A DNA stretch of 64,000 nt, taken from contig OX442431.1 in assembly GCA_949361645.1 (NCBI GenBank), forward strand, positions 5,460,473 to 5,524,472, given 5' to 3'. Origin of the DNA: Spongilla lacustris. Lineage: Eukaryota; Porifera; Demospongiae; Spongillida; Spongillidae. The position numbers were made by a program, and so were the translations under genes. Shown here one piece after another: positions 16,701 to 30,500 of this stretch. Every line of letters starts with the position of its first letter. Within the stretch, counting starts at the first letter, position 1. Under the pieces are notes generated by a model that saw nothing but the letters and a program-made list of their open reading frames with translations, searched no databases and had not been told where the DNA came from.

Positions 16701-19700
16701 ATGTATGTGTGTGTGTGTGTGGTGTGCATGTGTTTGAACATGTATGTGCGTGTGTATGTGGTGTGCATGTGTTTGAACATGTATGTGTGTGTGTGTGTGG
16801 TGTGCATGTGTTTGAACATGTATGTGCGTGTGTATGTGGTGTGCATGTGTTTGAACATGTATGTGTGTGTATGTGGTGTGCATGTGTTTGAACATGTATG
16901 TGTGTGTGTGTGTGGTGTGCATGTGTTTGAACATGTATGTGTGTGTATGTGGTGTGCATGTGTTTGAACATGTATGTGTGTGTGTATGTGGTGTGCATGT
17001 GTTTAAACATGTATGTGTGTGTATGTGTGGTGTGCATGTGTTTGAACATGTATGTGCGTGTGTATGTGGTGTGCATGTGTTTGAACATATATATGTGTGT
17101 GTATGTGGTGTGCATGTGTTTGAACATGTATGTGTGTGTGTGGTGTGCATGTGTTTGAACATGTGTGTGTGTATGTGGTGTGCATGTGTTTGAACATGTA
17201 TGTGTGTATGTGGTGTGCATGTGTTTAAACATGTATGTGTGTGTGTGTATGTGGTGTGCATGTGTTTAAACATGTATGTGTGTGTATGTGGTGTGCATGT
17301 GTTTAAACATGTATGTGGTGTGCATGTGTTTGAACATGTATGTGTGTGTGTGTGTGGTGTGCATGTGTTTGAACATGTATGTGCGTGTGTGTGTGGTGTG
17401 CATGTGTTTGAACATGTATGTGTGTGTATGTGGTGTGCATGTGTTTGAACATGTATGTATGTGTGTGTGTGGTGTGCATGTGTTTGAACATGTATGTGTG
17501 TGTATGTGGTGTGCATGTGTTTAAACATGTATGTGTGTGTATGTGGTGTGCATGTGTTTGAACATGTATGTGCGTGTGTGTGGTGTGCATGTGTTTGAAC
17601 ATGTATGCGTGTGTGTGTGGTGTGCATGTGTTTGAACATGTATGTGTGTGTGTATGTGGTGTGCATGTGTTTGAACATGTATGTGTGTGTGTATGTGGTG
17701 TGCATGTGTTTGAACATGTATGTGTGTGTGTATGTGGTGTGTATGTGTTTGAACATGTATGTGTGTGTGTATGTGGTGTGTATGTGTTTAAACATGTATG
17801 TGTGTGTATGTGTGGTGTGCATGTGTTTAAACATGTATGTGTGTATGTGGTGTGCATGTGTGTGTATGTGGTGTGCATGTGTTTGAACATGTATGTGCGT
17901 GTGTGTGTGGTGTGCATGTGTTTGAACATGTATGTGTGTGTGTGTGTGGTGTGCATGTGTTTGAACATGTATGTGTGTGTATGTGGTGTGCATGTGTTTG
18001 AACATGTATGTGTGTGTGTGTATGTGGTGTGCATGTGTTTGAACATATGTATGTGTGTGTGTGTGGTGTGCATGTGTTTGAACATGTATGTGTGTGTGTG
18101 TGTGTGGTGTGCATGTGTTTGAACATGTATGTGCGTGTGTGTGTGGTGTGCATGTGTTTGAACATGTATGTGTGTGTGTGTGTGGTGTGCATGTGTTTGA
18201 ACATGTATGTGTGTGTGTGTGTGGTGTGCATGTGTTTGAACATGTATGTGCGTGTGTGTGTGGTGTGCATGTGTTTGAACATGTATGTGTGTATGTGTGT
18301 GGTGTGCATGTGTTTGAACATGTATGTGTGTGTATGTGGTGTGCATGTGTTTGAACATGTATGTATGTGTGTGTATGTGGTGTGCATGTGTTTGAACATA
18401 TATATGTGTGTGTGTGTGTGGTGTGCATGTGTTTGAACATGTATGTGTGTGTGTGTGTGGTGTGCATGTGTTTGAACATGTATGTGCGTGTGTGTGTGCA
18501 TGTGTTTAAACATGTATGTGTGTGTATGTGGTGTGCATGTGTTTAAACATGTATGTGGTGTGCATGTGTTTGAACATGTATGTGTGTGTATGTGGTGTGC
18601 ATGTGTTTAAACATGTATGTGGTGTGCATGTGTTTGAACATGTATGTGTGTGTGTGTGGTGTGCATGTGTTTGAACATGTATGTGCGTGTGTGTGGTGTG
18701 CATGTGTTTGAATATGTATGCGTGTGTGTGTGGTGTGCATGTGTTTGAACATGTGTGTGTGTATGTGGTGTGCATGTGTTTGAACATGTATGTGTGTGTG
18801 TATGTGGTGTGCATGTGTTTGAACATGTATGTGTGTGTGTATGTGGTGTGTATGTGTTTAAACATGTATGTGTGTGTATGTGTGGTGTGCATGTGTTTAA
18901 ACATGTATGTGTGTATGTGGTGTGCATGTGTTTGAACATGTATGTGTGTGTATGTGGTGTGCATGTGTTTGAACATGTATGTGCGTGTGTGTGTGGTGTG
19001 CATGTGTTTGAACATGTATGTGTGTGTGTGTGTGGTGTGCATGTGTTTGAACATGTATGTGTGTGTATGTGGTGTGCATGTGTTTGAACATGTATGTGTG
19101 TGTGTGTATGTGGTGTGCATGTGTTTGAACATATATATGTGTGTGTGTGTGGTGTGCATGTGTTTGAACATGTATGTGTGTGTGTGTGTGGTGTGCATGT
19201 GTTTGAACATGTATGTGTGTGTGTGTGTGGTGTGCATGTGTTTGAACATATATATGTGTGTGTGTGTGTGGTGTGCATGTGTTTGAACATGTATGTGTGT
19301 GTGTGTGTGGTGTGCATGTGTTTGAACATGTATGTGCGTGTGTGTGTGGTGTGCATGTGTTTGAACATGTATGTGTGTGTGTGTGTGGTGTGCATGTGTT
19401 TGAACATGTATGTGTGTGTGTGTGTGGTGTGCATGTGTTTGAACATGTATGTGCGTGTGTGTGTGGTGTGCATGTGTTTGAACATGTATGTGTGTGTGTG
19501 TGGTGTGCATGTGTTTGAACATGTATGTGTGTGTATGTGGTGTGCATGTGTTTGAACATGTATGTATGTGTGTGTATGTGGTGTGCATGTGTTTGAACAT
19601 ATATATGTGTGTGTGTGTGTGGTGTGCATGTGTTTGAACATGTATGTGTGTGTGTGTGTGGTGTGCATGTGTTTGAACATGTATGTGCGTGTGTGTGTGC

Positions 19701-20867
19701 ATGTGTTTGAACATGTATGTGTGTGTGTGGTGTGCATGTGTTTGAACATGTGTGTGTGTATGTGGTGTGCATGTGTTTGAACATGTATGTGTGTATGTGG
19801 TGTGCATGTGTTTAAACATGTATGTGTGTGTGTGTATGTGGTGTGCATGTGTTTAAACATGTATGTGTGTGTATGTGGTGTGCATGTGTTTAAACATGTA
19901 TGTGGTGTGCATGTGTTTGAACATGTATGTGTGTGTGTGTGTGGTGTGCATGTATTTGAACATGTATGTGCGTGTGTGTGTGGTGTGCATGTGTTTGAAC
20001 ATGTATGTGTGTGTATGTGGTGTGCATGTGTTTGAACATGTATGTATGTGTGTGTGTGGTGTGCATGTGTTTGAACATGTATGTGTGTGTATGTGGTGTG
20101 CATGTGTTTAAACATGTATGTGTGTGTATGTGGTGTGCATGTGTTTAAACATGTATGTGGTGTGCATGTGTTTGAACATGTATGTGTGTGTGTGTGTGGT
20201 GTGCATGTGTTTGAACATGTATGTGCGTGTGTGTGGTGTGCATGTGTTTGAACATGTATGCGTGTGTGTGGTGTGCATGTGTTTGAACATGTATGTGTGT
20301 GTGTATGTGGTGTGCATGTGTTTGAACATGTATGTGTGTGTGTATGTGGTGTGCATGTGTTTGAACATGTATGTGTGTGTGTATGTGGTGTGTATGTGTT
20401 TAAACATGTATGTGTGTGTATGTGTGGTGTGCATGTGTTTAAACATGTATGTGTGTATGTGGTGTGCATGTGTTTGAACATGTATGTGTGTGTATGTGGT
20501 GTGCATGTGTTTGAACATATATATGTGTGTGTGTGTGGTGTGCATGTGTTTGAACATGTATGTGTGTGTGTGTGTGGTGTGCATGTGTTTGAACATGTAT
20601 GTGCGTGTGTGTGTGGTGTGCATGTGTTTGAACATGTATGTGTGTGTGTGTGTGGTGTACATGTGTTTGAACATGTATGTGTGTGTATGTGGTGTGCATG
20701 TGTTTGAACATGTATGTGTGTGTGTGTATGTGGTGTGCATGTGTTTGAACATATATATGTGTGTGTGTGTGGTGTGCATGTGTTTGAACATGTATGTGTG
20801 TATGTGGTGTGGTGTGCATGTGTTTGAACATGTATGTGTGTGTATGTGGTGTGCATGTGTTTGAACA

Positions 20868-20944
<77 letters not shown>

Positions 20945-23900
20945 GTGTTCCACCATGATCATGTGCCCCAAATGCATCGTTCTCGTTTTGGCACCTTCAC
21001 AGGGGCAGTGGCCTCTACAACAATCAATTCCAACTGCTTTGCTGTGGCTGACTCTAAGTACGGGAAGGTAGAAAAATGGCCTAAGACCATATGTGGTGTT
21101 CATGTACATGAGGCATGTGGTACTGCTGTCAGGCCCCATGCTATGGGAAGAGGCCTGCATTGCTTGGGGTTGGTGGTAATACTATTTTAAACCAGGCAAC
21201 CATACTGCAGCACCCATACTGCAGCACCCATACTGCAACACCCATACTACAGCACCCATACTGCAGCACCCATACTACAGCACCCATACTACAGCACCCA
21301 TACTACAGCACCCATACTATAGCACCCATACTGCAGCACCCATACTGCAGCACCCATACTGCAGCACCCATACTACAGCACCCATACTACAGCACCCATA
21401 CTACAGCACCCATACTACAGCACCCATACTGCAGCACCCATACTACAGCACCCATACTGCAGCACCCATACTGCAGGAAGAGATGTATGTAATCTCACAT
21501 TTCATGTTGTTTGGCAGGTGAACATTTACGACACATCATCACAGAAGCTGGCAGTGAACATGAGTGTAATAGAGCCAAAGAGTAAAGGTATATTTTGAGC
21601 ATTGGCCTCTGTGTGCAATTACATGTACCTACATGAGGTACTGTGGATCATAGTATGACCCTGTCCTGCAGGAATGTGCATGTGTTTGCAGGCCTGCACC
21701 AGCCTGTCCTCTGCCACCGCCCATGTTTTGGGTGGGTTTGAAGATGGCAGCGTCGTACTGTGGGACTGCAGGAGTCCCTCACAGGAGTTATCGTCCTGCA
21801 AGCTTTTCACTGAACCAGGTTGGCATTAAATGATAGATGTGCCATTGATGGCACTACAAATATGGCGCATTAGCCAATAAAACCTTGCTTTTTGCTACTT
21901 TTACAGACAAACAAATAATATGATAGTCCAGAGGTCCAATTTTTGATGCATATAAGAACCATTCTGTGGAGGACATTTCAGGCTCTTAGAAAATAAAAAA
22001 TAGAAAATTGAAAACTTTGAAAGAGCATCATAAGCCCTGTTTTGTCATATAATGTGTATATTAATAGGAGTTGAATGTGCTCATCCGCAACCCACTGATT
22101 ATCGCCTGGGGTAACACTAGCTGAATCCTTTGAATTCCAGTTGTTATCATCATGCATCTGATTCTGTATCAGAACTGCTTTCTGTACTTGTGGAAACATT
22201 ACCCTCCAAATCTGGTCATCTGCTGTGTTTTCTGACTCTTCAAACACTTCATCATTATCTCACCCTTAACATCGTACTGCCTACCACCTCACCCTTAACA
22301 TCATACTGCCTACCACCTCACCCTTAACATCCTACTGCCTACCACCTCACCCTTAACATCATACTGCCTACCACCTCACCCTTAGTTGGCTGAAGATTGC
22401 AGTGGTATTGTGGTGTATACAAAACTTCATGACCTTGCTTCTTTGCTAAGTATACTATTTCAGCATCAGCTGAGGTAACATAAGCCAGAGTAGGTACTGT
22501 ATCAGCTGAGGTAACATAAGCCAGAGTAGGTACTGTATCAGCTGAGGTAACATAAGCCAGAGTAGGTACTGTATCAGCTGATGTAACATAAGCCAGAGTA
22601 GGTACTGTATCAGCTGAGGTAACATAAGCCAGAGTAGGTACTGTATCAGCTGACGCCTAGTGTAGTCAGCACATGTTGAGTCTCTGCCTTTTTTGATTTG
22701 CCAACTTCTGGAGTACTTGCATGTTTAATACCATGGTGCCTTGCATTGTCCAGATGAATAAGAGAGGGCTGTGTTAGCAGTTGTGTTTTGAACCAATTGG
22801 CAAAGTTAACTGCATTGAAATTTTGGTGGTAGTCACCAGATCATTTCTGGGAGTGGAAAATTCCCACTCAGTGGGGCACCAAAATAACTTTGTTATCTGT
22901 GAATTTTTTTGTCTCTCTGGTGATGTGTGATGATGCATTATCCTGTAGGACTAAGACCTGAAATGAAACGTTCTAATTTTGTACATCTGTCAGACAGTTT
23001 GTAAACATGCATGCACATGCGTGCAAGAATTCACTACTGACTACTCAGTGCTTGTACACAAACACTTATACATGTACATGCTTACTTGTCGATTAGCCAC
23101 ACCTGATGTGCATTTAATAGGATTGGGCCACAAACTCCTTAATATCTCCCCTGCTATTAAAATCCATGAACTGGTCAAATTACCACTATGAGTGACTTGT
23201 AATTAATTATTTCATTAAGCCTTCGGAAACTGGTATTACAACCATGGTCAGTGGCTTGCAAGACTTCAATTGCAAAATTACCGTACATGTATGCATGTAC
23301 TTGGGGCCACTGCAGCAGTGACCTTCATCACTAGTCTGTGGTATCGCCTTCGTCTGATTGATTTGCTGGGGGGGGGGGGGGGGGGGGACACAAGATTACA
23401 TGTATCTATACATCTTGGGTACCTCACAGCTGCTGCCCACATGTATTTATACTTCCAGCTGTCAACATATCACATGCTGAATGCAATATGTGTGACCTCA
23501 TCGTCCTACCAACAGAAAATGGTGTTTACCTACTTCTGTTTGCATGATCACAGGTATAAAGGTCAGAGCAGGGGGTGTGGCTGCAATGACATGTGTTACG
23601 TGCACAAAATAAACCTCCTAAATCACTCTATTGACATTCCAATAGCCTTTGCCACTCCTTCCAATAGCCTTTGCAAGCCACTCCATTCCGATAGCCTTTG
23701 CCACTCCATTCCAATACCATTCCAATAGCCTTTGCCACTCCATTCCAATACCATTCCAATAGTCTTTGCCACTCCATTCCAATACCATTCCAATAGCCTT
23801 TGCCACTCCATTCCAATACCATTTCAATAGCCTTTGCCACTCCATTACAATACCATTCAAATAGCCTTGGCCACTCCATTCCAATACCATTCAAATAGCC

Positions 23901-25230
23901 TTTGCCACTCCATTACAATACCATTTCAATAGCCTTTGCCACTCCATTACAATACCATTCAAATAGCCTTTGCCACTCCATTCCAATACCATTCAAATAG
24001 CCTTGGCCACTCCATTCCAATAGCCATTGCAAGCCACTCCACCCCATCTGTCTTTCATCCAGAGGGAGAGCAACTGGGCAGAAGAGCATGTCCGCCTGTG
24101 GCACTCTTTATAGCTATGTGACGGGTAGATAGCACAGGCTCTTTTCTGGTATGTTGACAGATATTATTTTATGTTATCAGTAGTTGTGGGGACTTATATA
24201 GTTAGTTTTTTTTTAAGTCTGTGGGTGTGGTATGTTAATAGCCATCACTATTTCCTGCAGTTATGTGTCTTGATGTGGATACTAACATAAGGAGTGGTGT
24301 GTGTGGCTCTCCCCTAAAGACACTGGAAGTGTTTTCTATCACCCAAGATCAGGTGAGGCCTTTTAAGTTAAGAAAACATTCTATTTTGGAATGTACATGT
24401 AAGATTGATATAGGCCCTCCTCCCCTTCCCACTTTTGGTTTGGCGGTACATGTATGTAGTTATTGTGCAATATCAAGCCTTGAGATCTGCAATGGCATAT
24501 GTGTTTAGAGGTGTAGGTGATGCACGTAGGTCCTTGTGGGAATGCAATAATCTTCCTCGGTTTTTGCGTCAGGCAGTTCATTGCCCACCTATTTGCCTGT
24601 TCACCTTTTTGGTTCAGCAGGACAAAAATCACTTTTAAAATTTTTTCTTTAATAATGGGATTTGAGGGATTATTGTTCATTATGCATGGCTGGGAGTATC
24701 AGTTACAAATGTGCTGGATGGCTTCCATTCAGTTGCAGCTTCAAAAGCAATACAGTGTTGAGCTGAGAAATCCTGGAGTATCCTGTGTGAGGGTGAGGCA
24801 AGACAGCAGGATCATGGCATCTGGAGGTTGGGATGGAAGGTGTGTAGAAGTGGGTGTGGAGATGAGCGTGTTGTTAGCGCAGTAGGGTTAATTGGAACAA
24901 GAAAGGGTTACCTTATACAGTTTGTGATGTTTCGTTTAGGTTATTTAATGTGGTAGTTTGGCTTTAGTATGGATTGATGATATTGACCTTTTGATGGGCA
25001 TGTTTTGGTTGATGGTAGTATGTATGTACTGATGACATTTTTTGTGATTTTTCACTACCAGGGTAAGAGTTTTCAGTTTCAAGAAAGGCAAACCTCTCGC
25101 ACTGTTGAACTACCACAGTGCAACGGTCAATGCTGTGGCATTTGCTCCCAGTGGAGCTCCAGCAGAAGATTCCAAATTGCTTGCTTGTGGGTCAAAGGAC
25201 GAGAGAATCAGTTTGTGGAGACTATACTGA
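13766..25230 (+). CDS. GNB1L: GNB1L-like WD40 protein, 9 exons
   Basis: Exons: 13766-13920, 13990-14115, 14399-14517, 21003-21067, 21518-21587, 21672-21818, 24261-24352, 24733-24839 and 25062-25230. All are in frame, 1050 nt, 349 residues (human GNB1L is 327). The N-terminus is proline-rich (APPPPDPVYTLRPHSGEV), as in human GNB1L. WD-type blades are visible at SGQFSLWDL, DATVLIWDLSE, GGFEDGSVVLWD and IMASGGWDGRVRVF. The C-terminus LLACGSKDERISLWRLY matches the human ending (AAGSKDQRISLWSLY). Human GNB1L is reported as a factor supporting PIKK-family kinases; I infer the same WD40 scaffold role here. Intron 3 (14518-21002) is almost entirely a giant minisatellite. The exon 8 acceptor could instead be 6 nt later (24739). 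HSCB follows in the same orientation. Confidence 0.93.
14540..20870. repeat. Giant ~37-bp minisatellite in GNB1L intron 3
   Basis: Roughly 170 copies of a 34-38 bp unit with core GGTGTGCATGTGTTTGAACA then TGTATG and a variable (TG)n linker. Length varies mainly in that linker; most substitutions are TTTGAAC/TTTAAAC and TATGTG/TGCGTG switches. Each unit contains a small inverted repeat (CATGT...ACATG). Many long open frames on both strands are a by-product of the repeat. Confidence 0.97.
20871..20940. repeat. (TG)n tract ending the GNB1L minisatellite
   Basis: About 33 TG units directly continuous with the last minisatellite linker, consistent with the array growing from or decaying into TG repeats. 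Confidence 0.95.
21195..21476. repeat. 14-bp minisatellite, GNB1L intron 4
   Basis: About 20 copies of CAGCACCCATACTG with A/G and C/T variants. Confidence 0.95.
22240..22390. repeat. 29-bp minisatellite, GNB1L intron 6
   Basis: Four to five copies built on CTCACCCTTAACATCATACT followed by GCCTACCAC. Confidence 0.9.
22455..22660. repeat. 36-bp minisatellite, GNB1L intron 6
   Basis: Six copies built on ATCAGCTGAGGTAACATAAG followed by CCAGAGTAGGTACTGT. Confidence 0.92.
23636..24045. repeat. ~34-bp minisatellite, GNB1L intron 6
   Basis: About 12 copies built on CCATTCCAATACCATTCCAA followed by TAGCCTTTGCCACT. A poly-G run (about 19 G) lies just upstream at ~23370. Confidence 0.92.
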
Positions 25231-25773
25231 TCGTAATGTATGTACATGTGTGTGTCTATTCGTGCCAGTCTTCAGCGGACATGCAATTGTTGTGCAGAGG
25301 TGCGGACTGGTGTGTGTGTGTGTGCGTGTGCGTGGTGTGTGTGTGTGCGTGGTGTGTGTGTGTGTTGTGTGATTTGTCCTGAAGGCAAAAGAGTGATGAG
25401 GTAGACACCATGGCCACGCCTATCTATATCTTGCTACGCCCACATTCCGGTGTTAGTACTGCTTACAGATGTTAGTATAAAATGGGATGCATGTATTGCC
25501 GTTTCTTTCATGATTAGTGATTGAACATCGGCTGTTCGATGCAATGATAATAAACGAACTGGGGGGACCGCGTTATTCTACCAAGTTATCCAGATCCGGA
25601 CCCAGGCAGGCACCTGTGCAACTACTAAACGCCATTATCTCTACTGCAACATTACATGTTATAATGCACCAATGGCACGATTGCTATACGTATCCGCCGC
25701 AGCAATAACAATATGAAGTTACGTAACATCGTTGCATGCTGCCTTCCACGGGTGACGCCCTTTCGATCGAGCT

Positions 25774-27226
25774 ATGTTGCGACGAACTGCGAGTCTGTTT
25801 GCTACCTATTGCACCACAGTTAGCCTCTCACCTAGAGCAGCGAAGAGGATAGTGTGCTGGAAATGCTTTAAGGACATTAGCCTCCCGGAAGAACGGCCGC
25901 TGTTCTTCTGTCCTTGTGATAAGGTTGTTCTCCCTCCCTCGACGCAGAATTATTTTGTTGTAATGGATAGGTAAGCATATGCTCACTTTTCTGGTGGTAC
26001 GTAGTTGCGTTCTTAGGAAGACATAAGTTATAATCGTTAGGTAGTCATTTGAAGGCTTTGTATGAATTTGCCATCTTCTAATAGGAGCCCCTTGAGCTAT
26101 CTCCGTGCATCCTTATGTGCTACCAAACTCTCAGAAAAAGATACATGTATATGTTCGGTGGAACCAATAGGGGAGGGTCCCATACCGTTACAATTAGATA
26201 AAGGAAAACCACTGCGGATTAGACGCAACAACTTTATCGATGTACACACACTACTGTATTGCGTATACGTAGCATGAATTTGTGTCTGAATACCTGGTGT
26301 ACGTGTAGCATTGTAGGAAGCAATGTTATCTTCGATCCGTCGTGCATAGCCCCGTGACGTTCAAGATTGATGTCAAAACACTAAAGAATACCTACAGACA
26401 GCTGCAGAGGTTGCTACATCCAGACAGATTTGCTCAGAAACTAAAGGTACAAGTTGGCAATGTGCATGTGCAGTACAAGTGGTGACCATTCAATTTTTAA
26501 TCATTGTGTGTGTGTGTGTGTGTGTGTGCACAGTGCATCTGTCATAAACTTCACTATGCACCAAGCTATGCACAATCAATATTTATTTATGAGATGCATG
26601 GCTTTCTGGTGATTCACCTATGCTAGTTATCTGTTGACTCATCTTTCCCACCTTGGCAGGAAGAGCAGCAGTACTCTTCTGAGCAGTCCGCACTTGTCAA
26701 CAGAGCCTACAACACACTTCTGAACCCTTATTCCAGAGGAGTGTACCTTGTGGGTGTCTTTACAGTCATGCACATACATGTATCATGTGTGAATTCTTCC
26801 CTCTCCTCACCATTACAAGTAGCTTGGGTTAAGCAACGTCAGCATTGATGAGACGGACAACTCTGCTGACAACCAGGAGATGCTAGAGGAGGTGATGGAG
26901 CTCAATGAAGAGATCCATCATGGGAGCCCATCACAGTCCAGGTTACGGGAGATATGGCAACTCAATGCCAGTGAGTCGGAGTTTGCATATACATATTCTG
27001 TATTTTAATTTGCAGTCTTTTTTTTGTGCAGAGAAACTTAACAACTTAGTAGACAAAACAGATGAATGCTTTCATAAAGGTGACATGACATAATGAGTAC
27101 CAGTAAAATGTTAAGGAATGTCCACATGCAGGTGATATAGCTGGGGCTAAAGCCACCCTTGCAGAGATGAAATACCTTGCAAATATTCATGATGAGCTGA
27201 GCAAAAAACTGGATGTTCAGGATTGA
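25774..27226 (+). CDS. HSCB: Iron-sulfur cluster co-chaperone HscB (J-protein)
   Basis: Exons: 25774-25970, 26350-26446, 26660-26749, 26823-26970, 27032-27079 and 27132-27226. All are in frame, 675 nt, 224 residues (human 235). The first ~25 residues are basic and hydroxylated (MLRRTASLFATYC..), a likely mitochondrial targeting peptide. A metal-binding head follows with Cys28-x2-Cys31 and Cys46-Pro-Cys48, then the J domain with HPD at 89-91 in RLLHPDRFAQK and the HscB C-terminal three-helix region (NQEMLEEVMELNEEI, KATLAEMKYLANIHDEL). HscB delivers ISCU-bound Fe-S clusters to mitochondrial HSPA9 through the HPD motif. The second metal pair is CxC instead of the usual CxxC. It is convergent with KNL1, 293 bp between stops. 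Confidence 0.95.
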
Positions 27227-27519
27227 TTGAAGGTGAAGCTGAAATACACATGCATTTTACAGTTTTTGTCGTTCTCTAATGCTAGGTATGTACAATGGAA
27301 AAAGACATGCTAAAAATTTGCAGTTTCAAGGAACCTTGTGGTCAGAGCATTCTCATAATGCAAATACAAAATTCAAGAACTTTTTTTGAACTTCATCCAA
27401 TGTACGTGTGTACAAAGGCACATTTTTAGCTACATACCTGGTTCACATACAACGCAACATACAGCACGTGTAACTTGGGTACAAACAGCACGTAAAAAAA
27501 GTACTGTGATCAACAATGG

Positions 27520-30500
27520 TCACATATACATGACCCCGTCATGATCATTGAATAAGCCCCATTTGGTGATCTTCTCAACCACCTGGAGAATGAAATGAAA
27601 TGAACTTCAAAAGAAGGGGAGAATAAGGGGGTGCTGGACCAAAGGAAGTGTGAAGTTGTTTGGCATTTGCTAGGACATAAAATTCATTTGATATAATTTA
27701 ATAAATGGACTTGTACTTATAAATAACATTCTGTCTAAAGTATTGCAGTACAAGTATAACCATGCATCTCACAAGTTGCTTGATTAAAAATCACTAGGAT
27801 GTATACTGCATAAGAGTTAATATTGGTTAATTAATAAAAATTATATGGCTATACATGTACATCATGTAAAGTTTCATTAACTATACAATACATGCATATG
27901 GTGGGGAAAAGAAATTACTCGAGTTATTTGTAAACATGTATTTTGTTCCACAAAGCAGTTCAAATGAAAATTCAAATAACCATTCAATAGTCGGACTTTA
28001 ATATAAGCTTAATTGATTGCTATACACAGCTGTTAGGTAACTTGTAATTTCAAGTGGCTTATAACTACCTTGAGGATGTCATCAGCATTAGCTGGCTTTG
28101 ATATGCTGGATGGCTTCAATGTTCCAGTTGAACCTGAAAATAGACATGCAATAGTCAATGATACATGTAATCATGAAGAGTATGCGACATATGTAGTCAT
28201 GAACATGAAATGTAGTTATGAAACATAAATGTATGTAGACATGAACAGTATCTTTCAAGCTTCCTGACTACTGCAACTCTTTGATCGAAGCAAACAATAG
28301 CTTACAGGCACACTCAACAAGCAGTGTACCCCTGCTATAAAACATGTAATTTGAGCTTTACATAGGGCTACCTAAAATTAGATTGTACACAGTGTGCATA
28401 CATGTAGCTGTGCCATTGAATTAATTTTGGGTATATGTAGTTCCATGTAAACCTCAAATTTACATGTTTTATAGCAGGGGTGTTTTATAACGGAATTACA
28501 GGTATACAAAGCTAACATTAAGCACAATTTTTTATAAGCTGTCATAAAACTGCATGTAAACAATGACATGTACCTGGTGTGTGTTCATGAAAGAATGTTT
28601 TACATCATTATAACGTAACTGAATTCATGTACATATAAGGCACAATATGAATAACAATATTATAAGTTAAAATCAAATACCATTTAGATTAACAAATGTG
28701 AAAATAATAATGTTTAGTTTACAATGGTATGCACAAAAATTTAAATACCCACACTTTAATGGACTTTGAGCTTTATGTGGTATTGGATCTAATTTCTGAA
28801 TAAAATGTCTAACTCTAAAATTAAGTTTGAGATTGTTAAAGAAAATTACCATGTGGAACATGAAAGATTTAAATGGATGGTACTAAATGGACAGGAAAGG
28901 GCAACAAAAGGGTGAATGTGCAGATAAAGGGAAGCTATTGGGAGGAGGGAAACAGGGAAGGGTGGAAAGGACTGCACCAAAACGTTCTTTCACCTCTCAA
29001 GATGCAGTTACTATGATAATAAATACGTACACAAATGTGCATGTGCGCTTTATCCTTACCCCAGTGGACTTCAGTAATGCTCTGTACAAAGGTACCCTGC
29101 AGCACATCTGAGTAGAGTCGTATTAAAAACTCCTATCAAACAATCTAAACTACAAAACATACCAACTTCAGTCTCCAACTGGATTTCCAACATGGCATCA
29201 CTGGCTGGAACTTTGACCTCAACCAGATTTTCACTCCATACAACCAGCACCCAAGGGTAAATACTGTTTGGAAAGATGCGCAAGTAAAGTGATATATAGT
29301 GCCATGTATGCCATCCTCCCTTTCCCCATTACTCATGCTATGGTCAAAGGCCACTTCTGTCAATCATGAACACCTACATACCTGGGTGCTCTCTTAATAA
29401 TAGAAACTGTCCTTTCATGAAGCTGCTTCACTTCCGTGTACTGTAAATAAAACAATTAGTGGTATTAAATTTGTGACACATGGACCTTTATAACTTCGTA
29501 CTGATCACCACATCGCTGAAAAAATTTGTACCAAACTTAAATGAAGGTTTAAACCTTAATAAAGGTGATCGCCAATCTCTTTAGAGTAATGCTTCGCTTT
29601 CTCCTTACACAAGCAATGACACCTATAGATTATCACCTGACATGTTTTGTGTCATCCTGATGCCCTTATACAAACATGGCATGTCCTAAGCATGGGAATA
29701 TGAAATTGGACTGTGTCTGGGATCCTTGGGAACATTCTGTGCCAGAAGTGGTAGGGTAAGAGAGAAAAATGCTTGCAACACAAAACAGTGCTGCCAAAAT
29801 AGAACTGTTTAATTGGTTGTATACAGTGTGAGTGTGGGGGTCAGTTGACTGTACACAGTGTGTGTGTGGGGGGGGGGGGGGGGGGGTCAGTTGACTGTAC
29901 ACAGTGTGGGGGTCAGTTGACTGTACACAGTGTGTGTGGGGGGGGGGGGGGGGGGGTCAGTTGACTGTACACAGTGTGGGGGTCAGTTGACTGTACACAG
30001 TGTGGGGGGGGGGGTCAGTTGACTGTACACAGTGTGGGGGTCAGTTGACTGTACACAGTGTGGGGGGTCAGTTGACTGTACACAGTTTGACTCATACGAA
30101 GTGAAGGAGCTTTTATGACTGCTGAACAGTAAACAGTACGAACTAACCGTACAAACTAACCACTTTTTGAAGCCACTGAACTCTCTGGAGGTACTCGGTA
30201 CACAAAGGATAAGTTACAACAGTAGGAGGACGCTCTGATGAGAGCACACCTGAGCTAATTCCATACTCCCTCAAGAAGTTAATAGCACCCAAGTCTGCCA
30301 ACACAAACGCAAAGAATTATGCACAAAATCCAAACAGGAAAAGTCACGAAACCAGGCTACAATATCAGTCATGACTTACACACACTTGCTGAAAGAAATA
30401 GGTGAAGGATAGCTTCTTGCATCAGCCTGTTTCTCTCCCTCTTCCACCGCGATGACAGCTCTCTCAACACTGCAAGCAGTCTGCAGAGGACAAGACCACA

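Noticed and set aside
14422..20868. Very long open frames on both strands (up to 753 codons, His/Thr/Cys-rich)
   Set aside because: They arise because the ~37-bp minisatellite has no stop in several frames. They occur in many frames at once, lie inside a spliced intron of GNB1L, and show no protein-like composition.
14540..20870. Array of p53-family half-sites (RRRCATGYYY)
   Set aside because: The CATG cores have mismatches at flanking positions (GAACATGTAT, GTGCATGTGT), so the match is weak.
23618..24104. Repeated GMVLEWSGKGYWN-type frame on the minus strand
   Set aside because: Product of the 34-bp minisatellite in GNB1L intron 6.
29071..29110. Alternative KNL1 exon 14 acceptor giving [12 protein letters not shown]
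   Set aside because: It reads protein-like but breaks frame with exons 13 and 15. The acceptor at 29107 keeps frame through to the stop.
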